A DNA stretch of 15,784 nt from assembly GCA_030826005.1 (NCBI GenBank), contig JAPJOW010000020.1:11721-27504 (forward strand), in the 5' to 3' direction. Shown piece after piece: positions 1 through 7,789 of the stretch. This stretch comes from Aliterella sp. RAGGC_92 (GTDB taxonomy: Bacteria > Cyanobacteriota > Cyanobacteriia > Cyanobacteriales > Chroococcidiopsidaceae). Numbering within the stretch: position 1 is the stretch's first letter; the number at the start of each line of letters is the position of its first letter. The notes beneath the pieces are model-generated. The model did not search any database and was not told the DNA's origin. It saw nothing but the letters and a program-made list of their open reading frames with translations. The translations under genes and the position numbers were made by a program.

Positions 1-209
1 GTTTCTGCGTCAGGCTCGGTATAAACAACCACTACAACCCGTCCATCTAGCATTCCAGTCCCAATCCATCGATCTTCACTATAATCACCACGCTCATCAA
101 GCTCAACTGCCATCGGCAAATCAAAAATTCGGTAAGCGTCAGCAAAATCGAAGCCATGCTTATCAATATTAACTTTATTTTTTCTCTCATCCCACTCAAA
201 AAAATTCAC
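1..209 (-). CDS. brnT: BrnT-family toxin, 3' part outside the window
   Basis: Partial gene read on the minus strand from a GTG at 209-207; an in-frame TGA lies two codons upstream, so GTG is the only sensible start. The first residues read (M)NFFEWDERKNKVNIDKHG, followed by a stretch containing FADAYRIFD and then DERGDYSEDRW, the usual BrnT order. BrnT toxins are small RelE-fold ribonucleases of about 90-100 aa that block translation and are neutralised by BrnA, a ribbon-helix-helix antitoxin normally encoded just downstream. That partner would lie left of position 1 and cannot be checked. About 69 codons are visible. An ATG five bases further upstream (214-212) is in another frame and runs into a stop after six codons. 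Family call is from motif memory; activity is inferred. Confidence 0.82.
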   Translation of the reverse strand, partial: MNFFEWDERKNKVNIDKHGFDFADAYRIFDLPMAVELDERGDYSEDRWIGTGMLDGRVVVVVYTEPDAE

Positions 210-303
210 GATTCATACTCACTGCACCCACACTATATACTCAGCACAACTGATAAGTAAAATTTTTGTAAAGTGGCTAAAAACCTTACTTTTTGCTCGG
301 CTT

Positions 304-819
304 TTATGACATCGATCGTCCACCATCCCTATTACGCTTAAACCATACATCAGTTAATAGTTTCGTAGCAGGTTTAGAACCATCGTAGTAATTTACATCA
401 ACAGTTTCTCCATAGAGACGAAAGCGGACGCGATCGCCATCTGTTGCAACAACCTCAATTGTATTTTTATCAGTGCCTTCATGTTCGCAGTAGTAGAAAT
501 TTGTAATCCAGCCACCTTTACTATCATCATAAGATTCTGGAATAGCTGCCATAAAGCCAGGTTTTATTAAGTCTTCTGATAAGCTTGATTCCACAAGATT
601 GAGTTCCCAATGAGGTTCGGCATTCAATTCTTCGGTATCCTTTTGCTGCCTTAATGCTTGTCCAGCAGAGAGAAAAATCCAAAGGTTCATCATCCTATTT
701 TCCTCATCTATATAAAGATTCCATTCAGCAAGCTCAATTGAATAACTTTCAAAACCATTAAATCTTTCAAGGACAAGAATTTGATTTTCAGGTGACGATA
801 ATTGATTCATAACCCCCAA
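304..819 (-). CDS. hypothetical protein, 171 aa
   Basis: I do not recognise this family. The protein is acidic and soluble-looking, with no signal peptide or membrane helix. It is rich in aromatic residues and has an immunity-protein or DUF-like feel (ELAEWNLYIDEENRMMNLW near residues 30-48, ITNFYYCEHEG near 105-115, VRFRLYGETVDVNYYDG near 130-147). The start may be the ATG at 819 or the second ATG at 810 (fourth codon), since the first four codons read MGVM. It lies 94 bp upstream of, and in the same direction as, the brnT-like gene, so it could share its transcript, but the gap is long enough for a separate promoter. The coding call rests on an uninterrupted frame of ordinary composition. 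Function unknown. Confidence 0.7.
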   Translation of the reverse strand: MGVMNQLSSPENQILVLERFNGFESYSIELAEWNLYIDEENRMMNLWIFLSAGQALRQQKDTEELNAEPHWELNLVESSLSEDLIKPGFMAAIPESYDDSKGGWITNFYYCEHEGTDKNTIEVVATDGDRVRFRLYGETVDVNYYDGSKPATKLLTDVWFKRNRDGGRSMS

Positions 820-910
820 AAATTTATTTCATAATTTCCGTGTAATTATTTATGATGTCATTTTAGAAGGTATTACACCGTAAAATTCTGTAGCGGATCT
901 TGAAGTGTAA

Positions 911-950
911 GAGCGATAGCGCAAGCGTCCGGTTACGGGCTTCGCATTTA
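911..950. repeat. GC-rich interspersed-repeat-like element upstream of the PhzF gene
   Basis: A GC-rich island containing GAGCGATAGCGCAAGCGTCC and then GGGCTTCGC sits in otherwise AT-rich intergenic DNA. Its phrases (GCGATAGCGCAAGCG, GGGCTTCGC) resemble the short, partly palindromic interspersed repeats common in cyanobacterial genomes. Only one copy of this exact type is visible in the window, so repeat status is inferred from style rather than from a second copy. Confidence 0.35.
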
Positions 951-990
951 TTACCCTAAAATCAAAAACAAACCCTAAAACATAGCTCTA

Positions 991-1869
991 GTGAAATATT
1001 ATATTGTCGATGTGTTTGCCCAGGAAAAATATAATGGCAATCAATTAGCCGTATTTATGGATGCGGGAACTTTAACCAGTCACCAAATGCAGCTTATAGC
1101 CAAAGAAATAAACTACTCTGAGACAACCTTTATTACCAATAACCAAAGCCGCGATGGTGGCTACGATGTGCGAATTTTTACCCCAGCGCAAGAACTTCCT
1201 TTTGCTGGTCATCCTACTTTAGGGACTGCTTACATTATTCAGCAAGAGATTGTTAAACAACCTGTTGAAAAAATTACTTTAAACCTAAAAGTTGGGCAAA
1301 TACCTGTAACTCTGCATTACTTGGATAATTCTGTAGACTTGCTGTGGATGCAGCAAAAACCACCGACTTTTGGACAGAAATTTGCTAGAGATGCGATCGC
1401 ACCTCTGTTAAATTTAGCTGTAGACGATATAGATAATAGCTTTCCGATTGAAGAAGTTTCCACAGGTGTACCTTTTATAATCGTCCCTGTAAAAACTCTA
1501 GCCGCCGTTAAAAAAGCTAAAGTAAGTCTAGAACCATATTTTGAATTGATTAGTAATACCGAAGCTAAGGCAATTTTGATATTTTGCCCAGAAACCTATC
1601 ATCAAGAAAATAACTTAAATGTGCGCGTATTTTGCGATTACATAGGGATTCCCGAAGATCCGGCGACAGGAAGCGCTAATGGTTGTTTGGCGGGATATTT
1701 GGCAAATTATGCTTATTCTGGGACTGATTCTATTGATATTCGCGTCGAGCAAGGTTACGAGATTGGGAGAGATTCACTTTTATTATTGAAAGCTCAGAAA
1801 AAGGACGCAGATATTGATGTTTTTGTTGGGGGTAAAGTAATTATGGTAGCTAAAGGGGAATTTGTCTAA
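991..1869 (+). CDS. PhzF-family isomerase/epimerase-like enzyme
   Basis: 292 aa, the normal length for the PhzF (phenazine biosynthesis-like, diaminopimelate-epimerase fold) family. The GTG start at 991 gives MKYYIVDVFAQEKYNGNQLAVF, the canonical N-terminus. The catalytic Glu is E44 in NYSETTF, the LPFAGHPTLGTA segment has H74, and the C-terminal half carries DPATGSANGCLAGYL (residues 223-237), the second active-site loop. The fold has two alpha/beta lobes with the active site between them. The family catalyses isomerisation of small acid substrates. Most members are not in phenazine pathways, and there are no other phenazine genes here, so the substrate is unknown. The 3' end overlaps the following peptidase gene by 8 nt, implying co-translation. 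No strong Shine-Dalgarno precedes the GTG, which suggests modest expression. Confidence 0.93.
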   Translation: MKYYIVDVFAQEKYNGNQLAVFMDAGTLTSHQMQLIAKEINYSETTFITNNQSRDGGYDVRIFTPAQELPFAGHPTLGTAYIIQQEIVKQPVEKITLNLKVGQIPVTLHYLDNSVDLLWMQQKPPTFGQKFARDAIAPLLNLAVDDIDNSFPIEEVSTGVPFIIVPVKTLAAVKKAKVSLEPYFELISNTEAKAILIFCPETYHQENNLNVRVFCDYIGIPEDPATGSANGCLAGYLANYAYSGTDSIDIRVEQGYEIGRDSLLLLKAQKKDADIDVFVGGKVIMVAKGEFV

Positions 1870-2713
1870 AGACGTGGATCTCAAACAACGTTTATACGAT
1901 CATCTTATTCAACTGGTACGCGATCGCGATCCTTACTTCTCGACGGCGGGACATTTTTTCGTTCAGCAATACATCCACGAGCAATTGCAACAGTGGGGAA
2001 GGGTAGAAATTCACGAGTTTCTAGTAAATGGACGCACTCATCAAAACTTAATTCTGCATTTACCCGCCGCTACTAGCAGCAAGAAGCCACCGATTTTGAT
2101 TGGCGCACATTATGACGGCGTACCCGGAACACCTGGCGCAGATGACAACGCTACGGGGGTTGCAGCGCTACTAGAATTAGCAAGAATCTTTGCAACGCAA
2201 CCGATAAAGCACCCACTCCAGCTAGTTGCTTTCGATATGGAAGAATACGGTTTACTGGGGAGTATTGATTACGCGACTAAATTGCACAGCCAACAACAAC
2301 CGCTAAGATTAATGCTTTCTCTAGAAATGTTGGGTTATTGCGATTCTACGCCCGGTTCGCAGCGTTATCCGTCGCCTTTAGAGCGTATTTACCCAAATAC
2401 CGGAGATTTTATTGCTTTAATTGGCAATTTGCCCACAATTCCCGATTTAATCGGTTTAAGTGGAAATATGCGTAAACATGGTACAGCTTGCCAATGGCTA
2501 CCTGCACCTAATCGAGGCTTAATTGTTCCGCAGACGCGCTGGAGCGATCATTCGCCCTTTTGGGATCGAGGTTATAAAGCAATTATGGTAACGGATACAG
2601 CTATGCTGAGAAATCCTCATTATCATCAAGAAAGCGATCGCATTGAAACTCTAGATATGGACTTCTTTACTGGAGTTTGCAATAGTTTAGCTCAAGCAAT
2701 ACCGTTGTTATAG
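1862..2713 (+). CDS. M28-family zinc aminopeptidase
   Basis: 283 aa, TTG start at 1862-1864 inside the end of the PhzF gene. An in-frame TAG at 1847-1849 leaves no earlier start, and AAAGGGG at 1852-1858 is a good ribosome-binding site at the right distance. M28 zinc ligands are visible in order: H83 in GAHYDG, D94 in GADDNATG, the catalytic/zinc pair E127-E128 in DMEEYGLLGS, E155 in SLEMLGY, and H255 in NPHYHQESD. SDHSPFWDRGYKAIMVTDT (residues 228-246) is also typical. Such enzymes remove N-terminal residues from peptides or, in the glutaminyl-cyclase branch, cyclise them. No signal peptide is seen, so it is probably cytoplasmic. Overlap with the PhzF gene suggests linked function on a small peptide or amino-acid-derived compound, which is inference. 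The 3' end overlaps the opposing protease gene by 6 nt. Confidence 0.92.
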   Translation: MSKDVDLKQRLYDHLIQLVRDRDPYFSTAGHFFVQQYIHEQLQQWGRVEIHEFLVNGRTHQNLILHLPAATSSKKPPILIGAHYDGVPGTPGADDNATGVAALLELARIFATQPIKHPLQLVAFDMEEYGLLGSIDYATKLHSQQQPLRLMLSLEMLGYCDSTPGSQRYPSPLERIYPNTGDFIALIGNLPTIPDLIGLSGNMRKHGTACQWLPAPNRGLIVPQTRWSDHSPFWDRGYKAIMVTDTAMLRNPHYHQESDRIETLDMDFFTGVCNSLAQAIPLL

Positions 2714-3556
2714 TCTGGCGGTTTTGAACGTATTGCATTGCTCTACATCTCCCGTTTGGATGCCTTTTTTAAACCAACGCACTCTTTGAGCAGAGCTACC
2801 ATGAGTAAAGGATTCTGGAACTACATAGCCTCTAGATTGACTTTGCAGTCGATCGTCTCCAATACTACTAGCAGCATTTAACGCTTCTTCGATATCACCC
2901 GGTTCTAAAACTTGGCGCGAATTTTGGGCTTTATTTGCCCAAATCCCTGCAAAACAATCAGCTTGCAACTCTAACCTAACTGATAGTTGATTTGCTTCAA
3001 CTTCACTGACTTGACTCTGCAAAGATCGGACTTTATCAGATATTCCCATCAAATTCTGCACATGATGCCCAACTTCGTGAGCAATTACATAAGCTTGAGC
3101 AAAATCTCCTGGTGCTTGCAAACGCTCTTGCAAATCTCGGTAAAAACTTAGATCGATGTATACTTTTTGGTCAGCAGGACAATAAAATGGGCCAACAGCC
3201 GCTTGAGCATAACCGCAGGCTGATTCTACTCTATCGGAAAACAGGACTAAAGTAGGCTCTACATAAGTGCCGCCCATCTCTCTAAATATAGGCTTCCAAG
3301 TATCTTCAGTATCAGCTAAAACTACCGAAACAAAGTCTGCAAGGCGATCGCTTTCGGGTGAAGTTTCCCTATTTATAGCCGTTGGATTATCGTTATTAGG
3401 TGCAACTTGCTCTAAAATTGCCGGATCTACACCTAAAAACATAGCAATTAGCGACAACACAACAAACCCAATCCCGCCGCCTACTACTGGTGCAGAAACT
3501 CCTGTACCGCGACGATCTTCAACATTGCTACTTCTTCGCCCAAATTCCCAACGCAT
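2708..3556 (-). CDS. YpfJ-type neutral zinc metallopeptidase
   Basis: 282 aa. The N-terminus MRWEFGRRSSNVEDRRG is the hallmark of the YpfJ / Zn_peptidase (PF04228) family. A single hydrophobic segment at about residues 22-42 (VVGGGIGFVVLSLIAMFLG) should anchor it in the membrane, with the catalytic domain outside. The zinc site is H160-E161-x-x-H164 in AHEVGHHVQNL, with a probable third ligand in LELQADCFAGIWA (about E196-D200). VGPFYCPADQKVYIDLSFY (residues 121-139) is another conserved block. Members are putative membrane-anchored proteases of poorly known substrate. The gene stands alone on its strand. It is preceded by a gap with a perfect hairpin (3601-3631) and converges on the M28 peptidase with overlapping stops. 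Confidence 0.92.
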   Translation of the reverse strand: MRWEFGRRSSNVEDRRGTGVSAPVVGGGIGFVVLSLIAMFLGVDPAILEQVAPNNDNPTAINRETSPESDRLADFVSVVLADTEDTWKPIFREMGGTYVEPTLVLFSDRVESACGYAQAAVGPFYCPADQKVYIDLSFYRDLQERLQAPGDFAQAYVIAHEVGHHVQNLMGISDKVRSLQSQVSEVEANQLSVRLELQADCFAGIWANKAQNSRQVLEPGDIEEALNAASSIGDDRLQSQSRGYVVPESFTHGSSAQRVRWFKKGIQTGDVEQCNTFKTARL

Positions 3557-3600
3557 GACAACTTCCCTAGTGACTTTACTTGCAAGTTTGATTTACTACT

Positions 3601-3631
3601 ACTAACACTTGCAACTTACTTGAGTGTTAGT
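3601..3631. terminator. hairpin between two minus-strand genes
   Basis: ACTAACACT (3601-3609) and AGTGTTAGT (3623-3631) form a perfect 9-bp stem with a 13-nt loop. It lies between the ZIP-like gene's stop and the start of the YpfJ-type gene. On the plus strand it is followed by only four T, and on the minus strand no U-run follows, so it is a weak intrinsic terminator at best. It could instead be an operator or mRNA leader structure of the metallopeptidase gene. Confidence 0.35.
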
Positions 3632-3709
3632 TTTCAGCTTTTCAATGCTACCCACAACGACAGATTTTAACTAAGACAAGAATTATTTTGCCGTGCGATC
3701 GCAGCAACA

Positions 3710-4489
3710 TCAAAAAGCTAGTAGTAATATTGCATAGCCACCTGCACCAGCAGCAAAAGCCCAAAAACGGCTCTCGCGTTCCTCTGGCAATTCTTCTTTA
3801 AGTACATTCAGCACAACTCCCCCAGCCAAAAAAGAAAAAAGTAAAGCAGTTATGCTCTGTGATATTTCTGTACTACGCCCCACTATCCAGCCAAAGATAA
3901 TGGCGGCGGCTAATAGCCAACGCCCAACGCGATCGTAGTTATATTTATAGTGTTCGCGCAAGCCATTATCGTTAACTACAAAATGCAATGCCATAGCAAA
4001 AGCAAAGAACAATAAACTTGTAATCCCTGGTTGTTCTCTATGGAGTAGCAAATAACCAATTAAGGCGTTATATGCTGCAAAAGAGATAATATGCAGCCAA
4101 AAAACTTCTAACTCTGTAACATCTCCATTGCCTGCTTTTTGGTTGCGTCCGCGTGATACTTTAGCCGCCCGTTCTAAACCATAGAATACAGCTAAACCAA
4201 AAAGCGCTAATAGGTATACGTGATGTTCCAAAAAGGTAAAGTTTTCATTTAATGTCTGCTTAATAGTTTCTTGGGCTTCGCTCAAGTCGGGGAGAATATG
4301 CACGAAAACATAGGCAACAGATACACCACTCCCCATTGATAGCCAAATACTCCGAGGCGTGGAGTTAAGAAAGCGTAACTTACCAATATAAATATGAACA
4401 ATAGCAAGTCCAATTGCCAGAAATGCAGATAAAAAAGTCACAAATGGGCTAGGTATCGACGCAGTAACTGCAAATAAAAGTTTATCCAT
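3710..4489 (-). CDS. ZIP-like eight-helix membrane protein
   Basis: 259 aa, almost wholly hydrophobic, with about eight predicted membrane helices (roughly residues 13-35, 46-66, 88-107, 129-150, 155-173, 190-207, 212-230, 242-259). ZIP metal transporters have eight helices and carry metal-site His/Glu residues in helices 4 and 5. Here SVAYVFVHILPDL (helix 2), ALHFVVNDNGLREHY (helix 5) and SFLAGGVVLNVLKEELPEE (helix 7) recall ZIP phrases such as a His-containing LP motif and a glycine-rich helix ending in E-x-x-P-E. The order is unusual and the charged residues are fewer, so transport is not proven. I see a likely distant ZIP relative conserved in cyanobacteria, possibly handling a divalent metal. 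A perfect palindrome lies just upstream of its ATG. Confidence 0.6.
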   Translation of the reverse strand: MDKLLFAVTASIPSPFVTFLSAFLAIGLAIVHIYIGKLRFLNSTPRSIWLSMGSGVSVAYVFVHILPDLSEAQETIKQTLNENFTFLEHHVYLLALFGLAVFYGLERAAKVSRGRNQKAGNGDVTELEVFWLHIISFAAYNALIGYLLLHREQPGITSLLFFAFAMALHFVVNDNGLREHYKYNYDRVGRWLLAAAIIFGWIVGRSTEISQSITALLFSFLAGGVVLNVLKEELPEERESRFWAFAAGAGGYAILLLAF

Positions 4490-4500
4490 CTCGTGCCTAA

Positions 4501-4512
4501 TTGCCTAGGCAA
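4501..4512. promoter_or_regulatory. 12-bp perfect palindrome, candidate operator
   Basis: TTGCCTAGGCAA is a perfect inverted repeat 11 bp upstream of the ZIP-like gene's start codon, in the divergent gap shared with the GH31 gene. A dyad in this position could bind a dimeric regulator or lie in the 5' leader. Nothing in the sequence identifies the regulator. A 12-bp palindrome can also occur by chance. Confidence 0.3.
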
Positions 4513-4641
4513 AGGGAAAAATTACTTGATGTTACGTTAGTTAAGATAATTTCAAGCAACTTCTAGCGCTGGAATGATTTTAATCTGGTGCAGGTTTGAA
4601 AAAATAGTTTTGCTTAGGGCTTTAATAAATGAGACGCAGAT

Positions 4642-6984
4642 ATGCCGCAGTATTTTGGACAGTTAGGGACAATTGAACAACCTTGGTTAACCCTTGGCGC
4701 TGTAGAAACTATCAAACGCGATCGCACTTCCCTACAGTTACACTTTGATAGTGCTTGCCTAATTATTACTGTACTTGCAGCAAATTTAATCCGCGTCCGT
4801 TTAGCCCCAAAAGGCGAATTTATGCCCCGTCGTGATTGGGCTGTAGCAATAGACGATCGCGAGTTTGAAATTGTACCTTTCGATCTCGTTGAAAATGACG
4901 AAGTTATCGAAATTACTACCGAACTAATCAAAGTTAGAGTCAACAAAAATCCTTGTCAAATTAGTTGTTATGACAAGTGCGATCGCCCTTTTGCTCAAGA
5001 TATTGCGCCTATGGGCTGGCGTAAAGGCGGTGTAGCAGCATGGAAAAAAATTGAAGAAAACGAACATTTTTATGGTTTTGGCGAACGTACAGGCTTATTA
5101 GACAAGCTTTCCGAACGTAAAACCAACTGGACGGTGGACGCTTTGGATTACGGATCGCTTAGTGATGAGATGTACCAAGCAATTCCATTTTTTATAGCGT
5201 TGCGTCCTCAAGTTGCTTACGGAATCTTTTTTAATACTACTTTTTGGAGTCAGTTTGATATCGGCGCAGAACAGCCGGGAGTTTTGCGAATGGAAACGCG
5301 GGGACAAGAACTAGACTATTACATTATTTATGGCGCAGAACCTGCCCAAATTTTAAACACCTACACTCAACTTACAGGCAGAATGCCAATGCCGCCAAAA
5401 TGGGCGCTAGGCTATCATCAATGTCGCTGGAGTTACGAATCGGAAGACGTAGTACGCCAACTAGCTAAAGAGTTTCGCGATCGGCGCATACCTTGCGATG
5501 TAATTCATCTCGATATCGACTATATGAACGGCTACCGGGTGTTTACCTGGAGTCCCAAACGCTTCCCCAATCCTGACCAATTAATCGGAGATTTGGCAAA
5601 AGATGGCTTTAAAACCGTAACAATTATCGATCCTGGGGTGAAATACGAACCCGAAGCCGACTATCACGTATTTGATAGCGGTATAACTAAAGATTACTTT
5701 GTTCGCAAAGCTGACGGGCAATTATTTCACGGTTATGTATGGCCCGAAAAGTCTGTTTTTCCCGATTTTATGCGCCCTGATGTGCGTCAGTGGTGGGGTG
5801 ACTTGCACCAAATCCTTACTAATATTGGCGTGGCGGGGATTTGGAACGATATGAACGAACCGACAATAAACGATCGCCCATTTTCTGAACCAGGCGAAAA
5901 AATCTACTTTCCCTTAGATACACCCCAAGGATCGGAAGACATTGCAACCCACGCCGAAGTTCATAACTTGTACGGTTTAAACATGGCGAAAGCAAGTTAT
6001 GAAGGTTTAGAAAAACACCGTCCCAACGAGAGAAGTTTTGTATTAACGCGATCGGGCTATGCTGGGGTGCAACGTTGGTCATCGGTATGGATGGGCGACA
6101 ATCAATCGTTGTGGGATCACTTAGAGATGTCTTTACCCATGTTGTGCAATATGGGCTTATCGGGAGTTGCTTTTGTAGGTTGCGATGTCGGCGGTTTTGC
6201 CGGAAATGCGACGGCGGAATTATTCGCGCGGTGGATACAAGTAGGAATGCTTTACCCCTTTATGCGCGGACACTCGGCTATGACTACCGCCCAACACGAA
6301 CCTTGGGTTTTTGGACTTCGCACCGAAAACATTTGCCGCGAATACATTAATCTGCGTTACCAATTACTACCTTATTTCTATACGTTATTTTGGCAAGCTG
6401 CAACAACGGGAGCGCCCATTTTACGCCCACTTTTATACCATTTTCCTAATGATGCAAAAACTTACGAATTATACGATCAAGTCATGTTAGGTGATTCCAT
6501 TATGGCAGCCCCAATTTATCGCCCAGGAGTCGAACATCGGGCGGTTTATTTGCCTCAAGGTACTTGGTTTGATTGGTGGACGGGGGAAGTTTACAAAGGG
6601 GAAAGTCATATTTTGGCACACGCACCTTTAGAAACAATGCCTTTGTATGTCTGCGCTGGGGCAATTATTCCTATGCAACCAGTAATGCAGTATGTAGACG
6701 AACAACCCGTTGATTCTCTAACCTTACGCATCTATCCAGGCAACGGCGAATTTACACTATACGAAGATGATGGACATAGTTTTGCATATAAAAACGGCGA
6801 ATTTGCGACTACAACTATCCGGGTATACGAAGAAGAACAGCAATATATAGTAGAAATAAGCGATCGCGTTGGTAATTGGCAACCAACAAAACGGGAAATA
6901 ATTGTTGATTTAGTAGGTGTTGGTCAAGAAAGTTTTATTGATGATGGCTCGTCTCGGAGTTTTGGCTTTGATAGAGTTAAATAG
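4642..6984 (+). CDS. glycoside hydrolase family 31 alpha-glucosidase-type enzyme
   Basis: 780 aa, complete. The N-terminal beta-sandwich (about residues 1-230) includes HFYGFGERTGLLDK near 139-152. The (beta/alpha)8 catalytic barrel starts around MPMPPKWALGYHQCRWSY (about 249-266) and contains VIHLDIDYMNGYRVFTW. The nucleophile is D403 in GIWNDMNEP and the general acid is D486 in SSVWMGDNQS. FVGCDVGGFAGN and MRGHSAMTT are further GH31 blocks. A C-terminal beta domain runs from about PLYVCAGAIIPMQP onward, with LYEDDGHSFAY. GH31 enzymes release glucose (sometimes xylose or galactose) from non-reducing ends of alpha-glycans by a retaining mechanism. With no signal peptide, this one is likely cytoplasmic and may act on maltooligosaccharides or glycogen remnants; substrate is inferred. 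It stands alone, with no carbohydrate genes next to it. Confidence 0.95.
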   Translation: MPQYFGQLGTIEQPWLTLGAVETIKRDRTSLQLHFDSACLIITVLAANLIRVRLAPKGEFMPRRDWAVAIDDREFEIVPFDLVENDEVIEITTELIKVRVNKNPCQISCYDKCDRPFAQDIAPMGWRKGGVAAWKKIEENEHFYGFGERTGLLDKLSERKTNWTVDALDYGSLSDEMYQAIPFFIALRPQVAYGIFFNTTFWSQFDIGAEQPGVLRMETRGQELDYYIIYGAEPAQILNTYTQLTGRMPMPPKWALGYHQCRWSYESEDVVRQLAKEFRDRRIPCDVIHLDIDYMNGYRVFTWSPKRFPNPDQLIGDLAKDGFKTVTIIDPGVKYEPEADYHVFDSGITKDYFVRKADGQLFHGYVWPEKSVFPDFMRPDVRQWWGDLHQILTNIGVAGIWNDMNEPTINDRPFSEPGEKIYFPLDTPQGSEDIATHAEVHNLYGLNMAKASYEGLEKHRPNERSFVLTRSGYAGVQRWSSVWMGDNQSLWDHLEMSLPMLCNMGLSGVAFVGCDVGGFAGNATAELFARWIQVGMLYPFMRGHSAMTTAQHEPWVFGLRTENICREYINLRYQLLPYFYTLFWQAATTGAPILRPLLYHFPNDAKTYELYDQVMLGDSIMAAPIYRPGVEHRAVYLPQGTWFDWWTGEVYKGESHILAHAPLETMPLYVCAGAIIPMQPVMQYVDEQPVDSLTLRIYPGNGEFTLYEDDGHSFAYKNGEFATTTIRVYEEEQQYIVEISDRVGNWQPTKREIIVDLVGVGQESFIDDGSSRSFGFDRVK

Positions 6985-7048
6985 GCGATCGCACTTGTAA
7001 CAGTATTTATCAGCATAAAATTGAAAAAACTAAACCCAACGGCAATCT

Positions 7049-7585
7049 ATGCTAAAAACCATCGCCGGGATTTACAAAGATGGACAAATTCGTCTTACTG
7101 AGATACCACAAGATGTTAGCGAATCCCAAGTTCTTGTTACCTTTATAGATCCTAGTAAAATCAACCCCGCCAAGCTACTAGAAATAATTGCTGGTATTGG
7201 ACAAGGCTTTGAGGAGTTAGAGCGCGATCAAACTAGCCTTATGGAGTTCATTGAGATTGAGAGCAGCATAGACCCAACCCAGCCTCTAATCTACTTGTGG
7301 GAGATTCTCGATTCTCATGGAGAGGTAGGCTATCGTTATGTTGGCAGAGCCTCTCGCGGTGCGAAGCGACCGCGCAAGCACTATCGCCGTAACGTCAACA
7401 ACTTGCTGCTTGGAAATCCTTATCGCAAGAACAAACCGGATGAGTTCCGACCTGTACATCGTGATCTAGCAGAGGCTGTTAAGAGCGGTCAAACAATCCG
7501 CCTTTCATTCATTTGTAATGTATTACCACACGAAAACATTGATGTCATTGAGCGCAAATGGCAGCAACACTATGGACTGGTGTAG
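7049..7585 (+). CDS. antitoxin-like N-terminus fused to GIY-YIG-like nuclease domain
   Basis: 178 aa. Residues 1-34 (MLKTIAGIYKDGQIRLTEIP, then VLVTFID) match the start of small cyanobacterial antitoxin-like proteins of the AF2212/DUF104-like beta-barrel kind. A helical linker follows (about 40-72). The rest resembles a GIY-YIG nuclease: IYLWEI with Y82, then YRYVGRAS (Y97-V98-G99), an Arg-rich helix (R107, R109, H111, R113) and a late Glu in DVIERKWQQHYG (E168), matching the GIY, YIG, Arg and Glu order of that fold. The conserved-looking block HYRRNVNNLLLGNPYR lies between. The reading frame is intact. Function could be nuclease, nucleic-acid binding or a toxin/antitoxin-derived regulator. 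It opens a cluster of toxin/antitoxin-type genes. The nuclease call is by motif order only. Confidence 0.6.
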   Translation: MLKTIAGIYKDGQIRLTEIPQDVSESQVLVTFIDPSKINPAKLLEIIAGIGQGFEELERDQTSLMEFIEIESSIDPTQPLIYLWEILDSHGEVGYRYVGRASRGAKRPRKHYRRNVNNLLLGNPYRKNKPDEFRPVHRDLAEAVKSGQTIRLSFICNVLPHENIDVIERKWQQHYGLV

Positions 7586-7670
7586 CAAGTAAATTCGGAT
7601 TAATAATTTATTCAATCTAAATCCGCTCGGATTGATTCAGACGTTACTTTACATACGTTCTGAGTAGAAA

Positions 7671-7723
7671 GAGATCGCATTTATTCCACAGATACACAGA
7701 AGTGCGATCGCGCCTGCTAATTT
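7671..7723 (+). repeat. HIP1-containing direct repeat, copy 1
   Basis: This stretch matches 8193-8249 with shared words ATCGCATTTATTCCAC, GAAGTGCGATCGCGC and CTGCTAA in the same order, separated by small indels. It lies upstream of the DUF6888-like gene; copy 2 lies downstream of DUF6887. Each copy holds a near-palindrome built on the HIP1 octamer. Confidence 0.65.
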
Positions 7724-7789
7724 AGATGAATAGGCGATCTTCTTTATCTGCTACTCTGACTAGGAGTTATTTAAGTACGAGGTATAGAA

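Noticed and set aside
991..1869. Phenazine biosynthesis locus
   Set aside because: The PhzF-like gene is not accompanied by any other phenazine gene; PhzF homologues are widespread and mostly of other function.
3267..3605. 112-aa open frame on the plus strand opposite the YpfJ-type gene
   Set aside because: It is antisense to a clearly conserved protease and has no family resemblance; Ser/Thr/Pro-rich composition is typical of a shadow frame.
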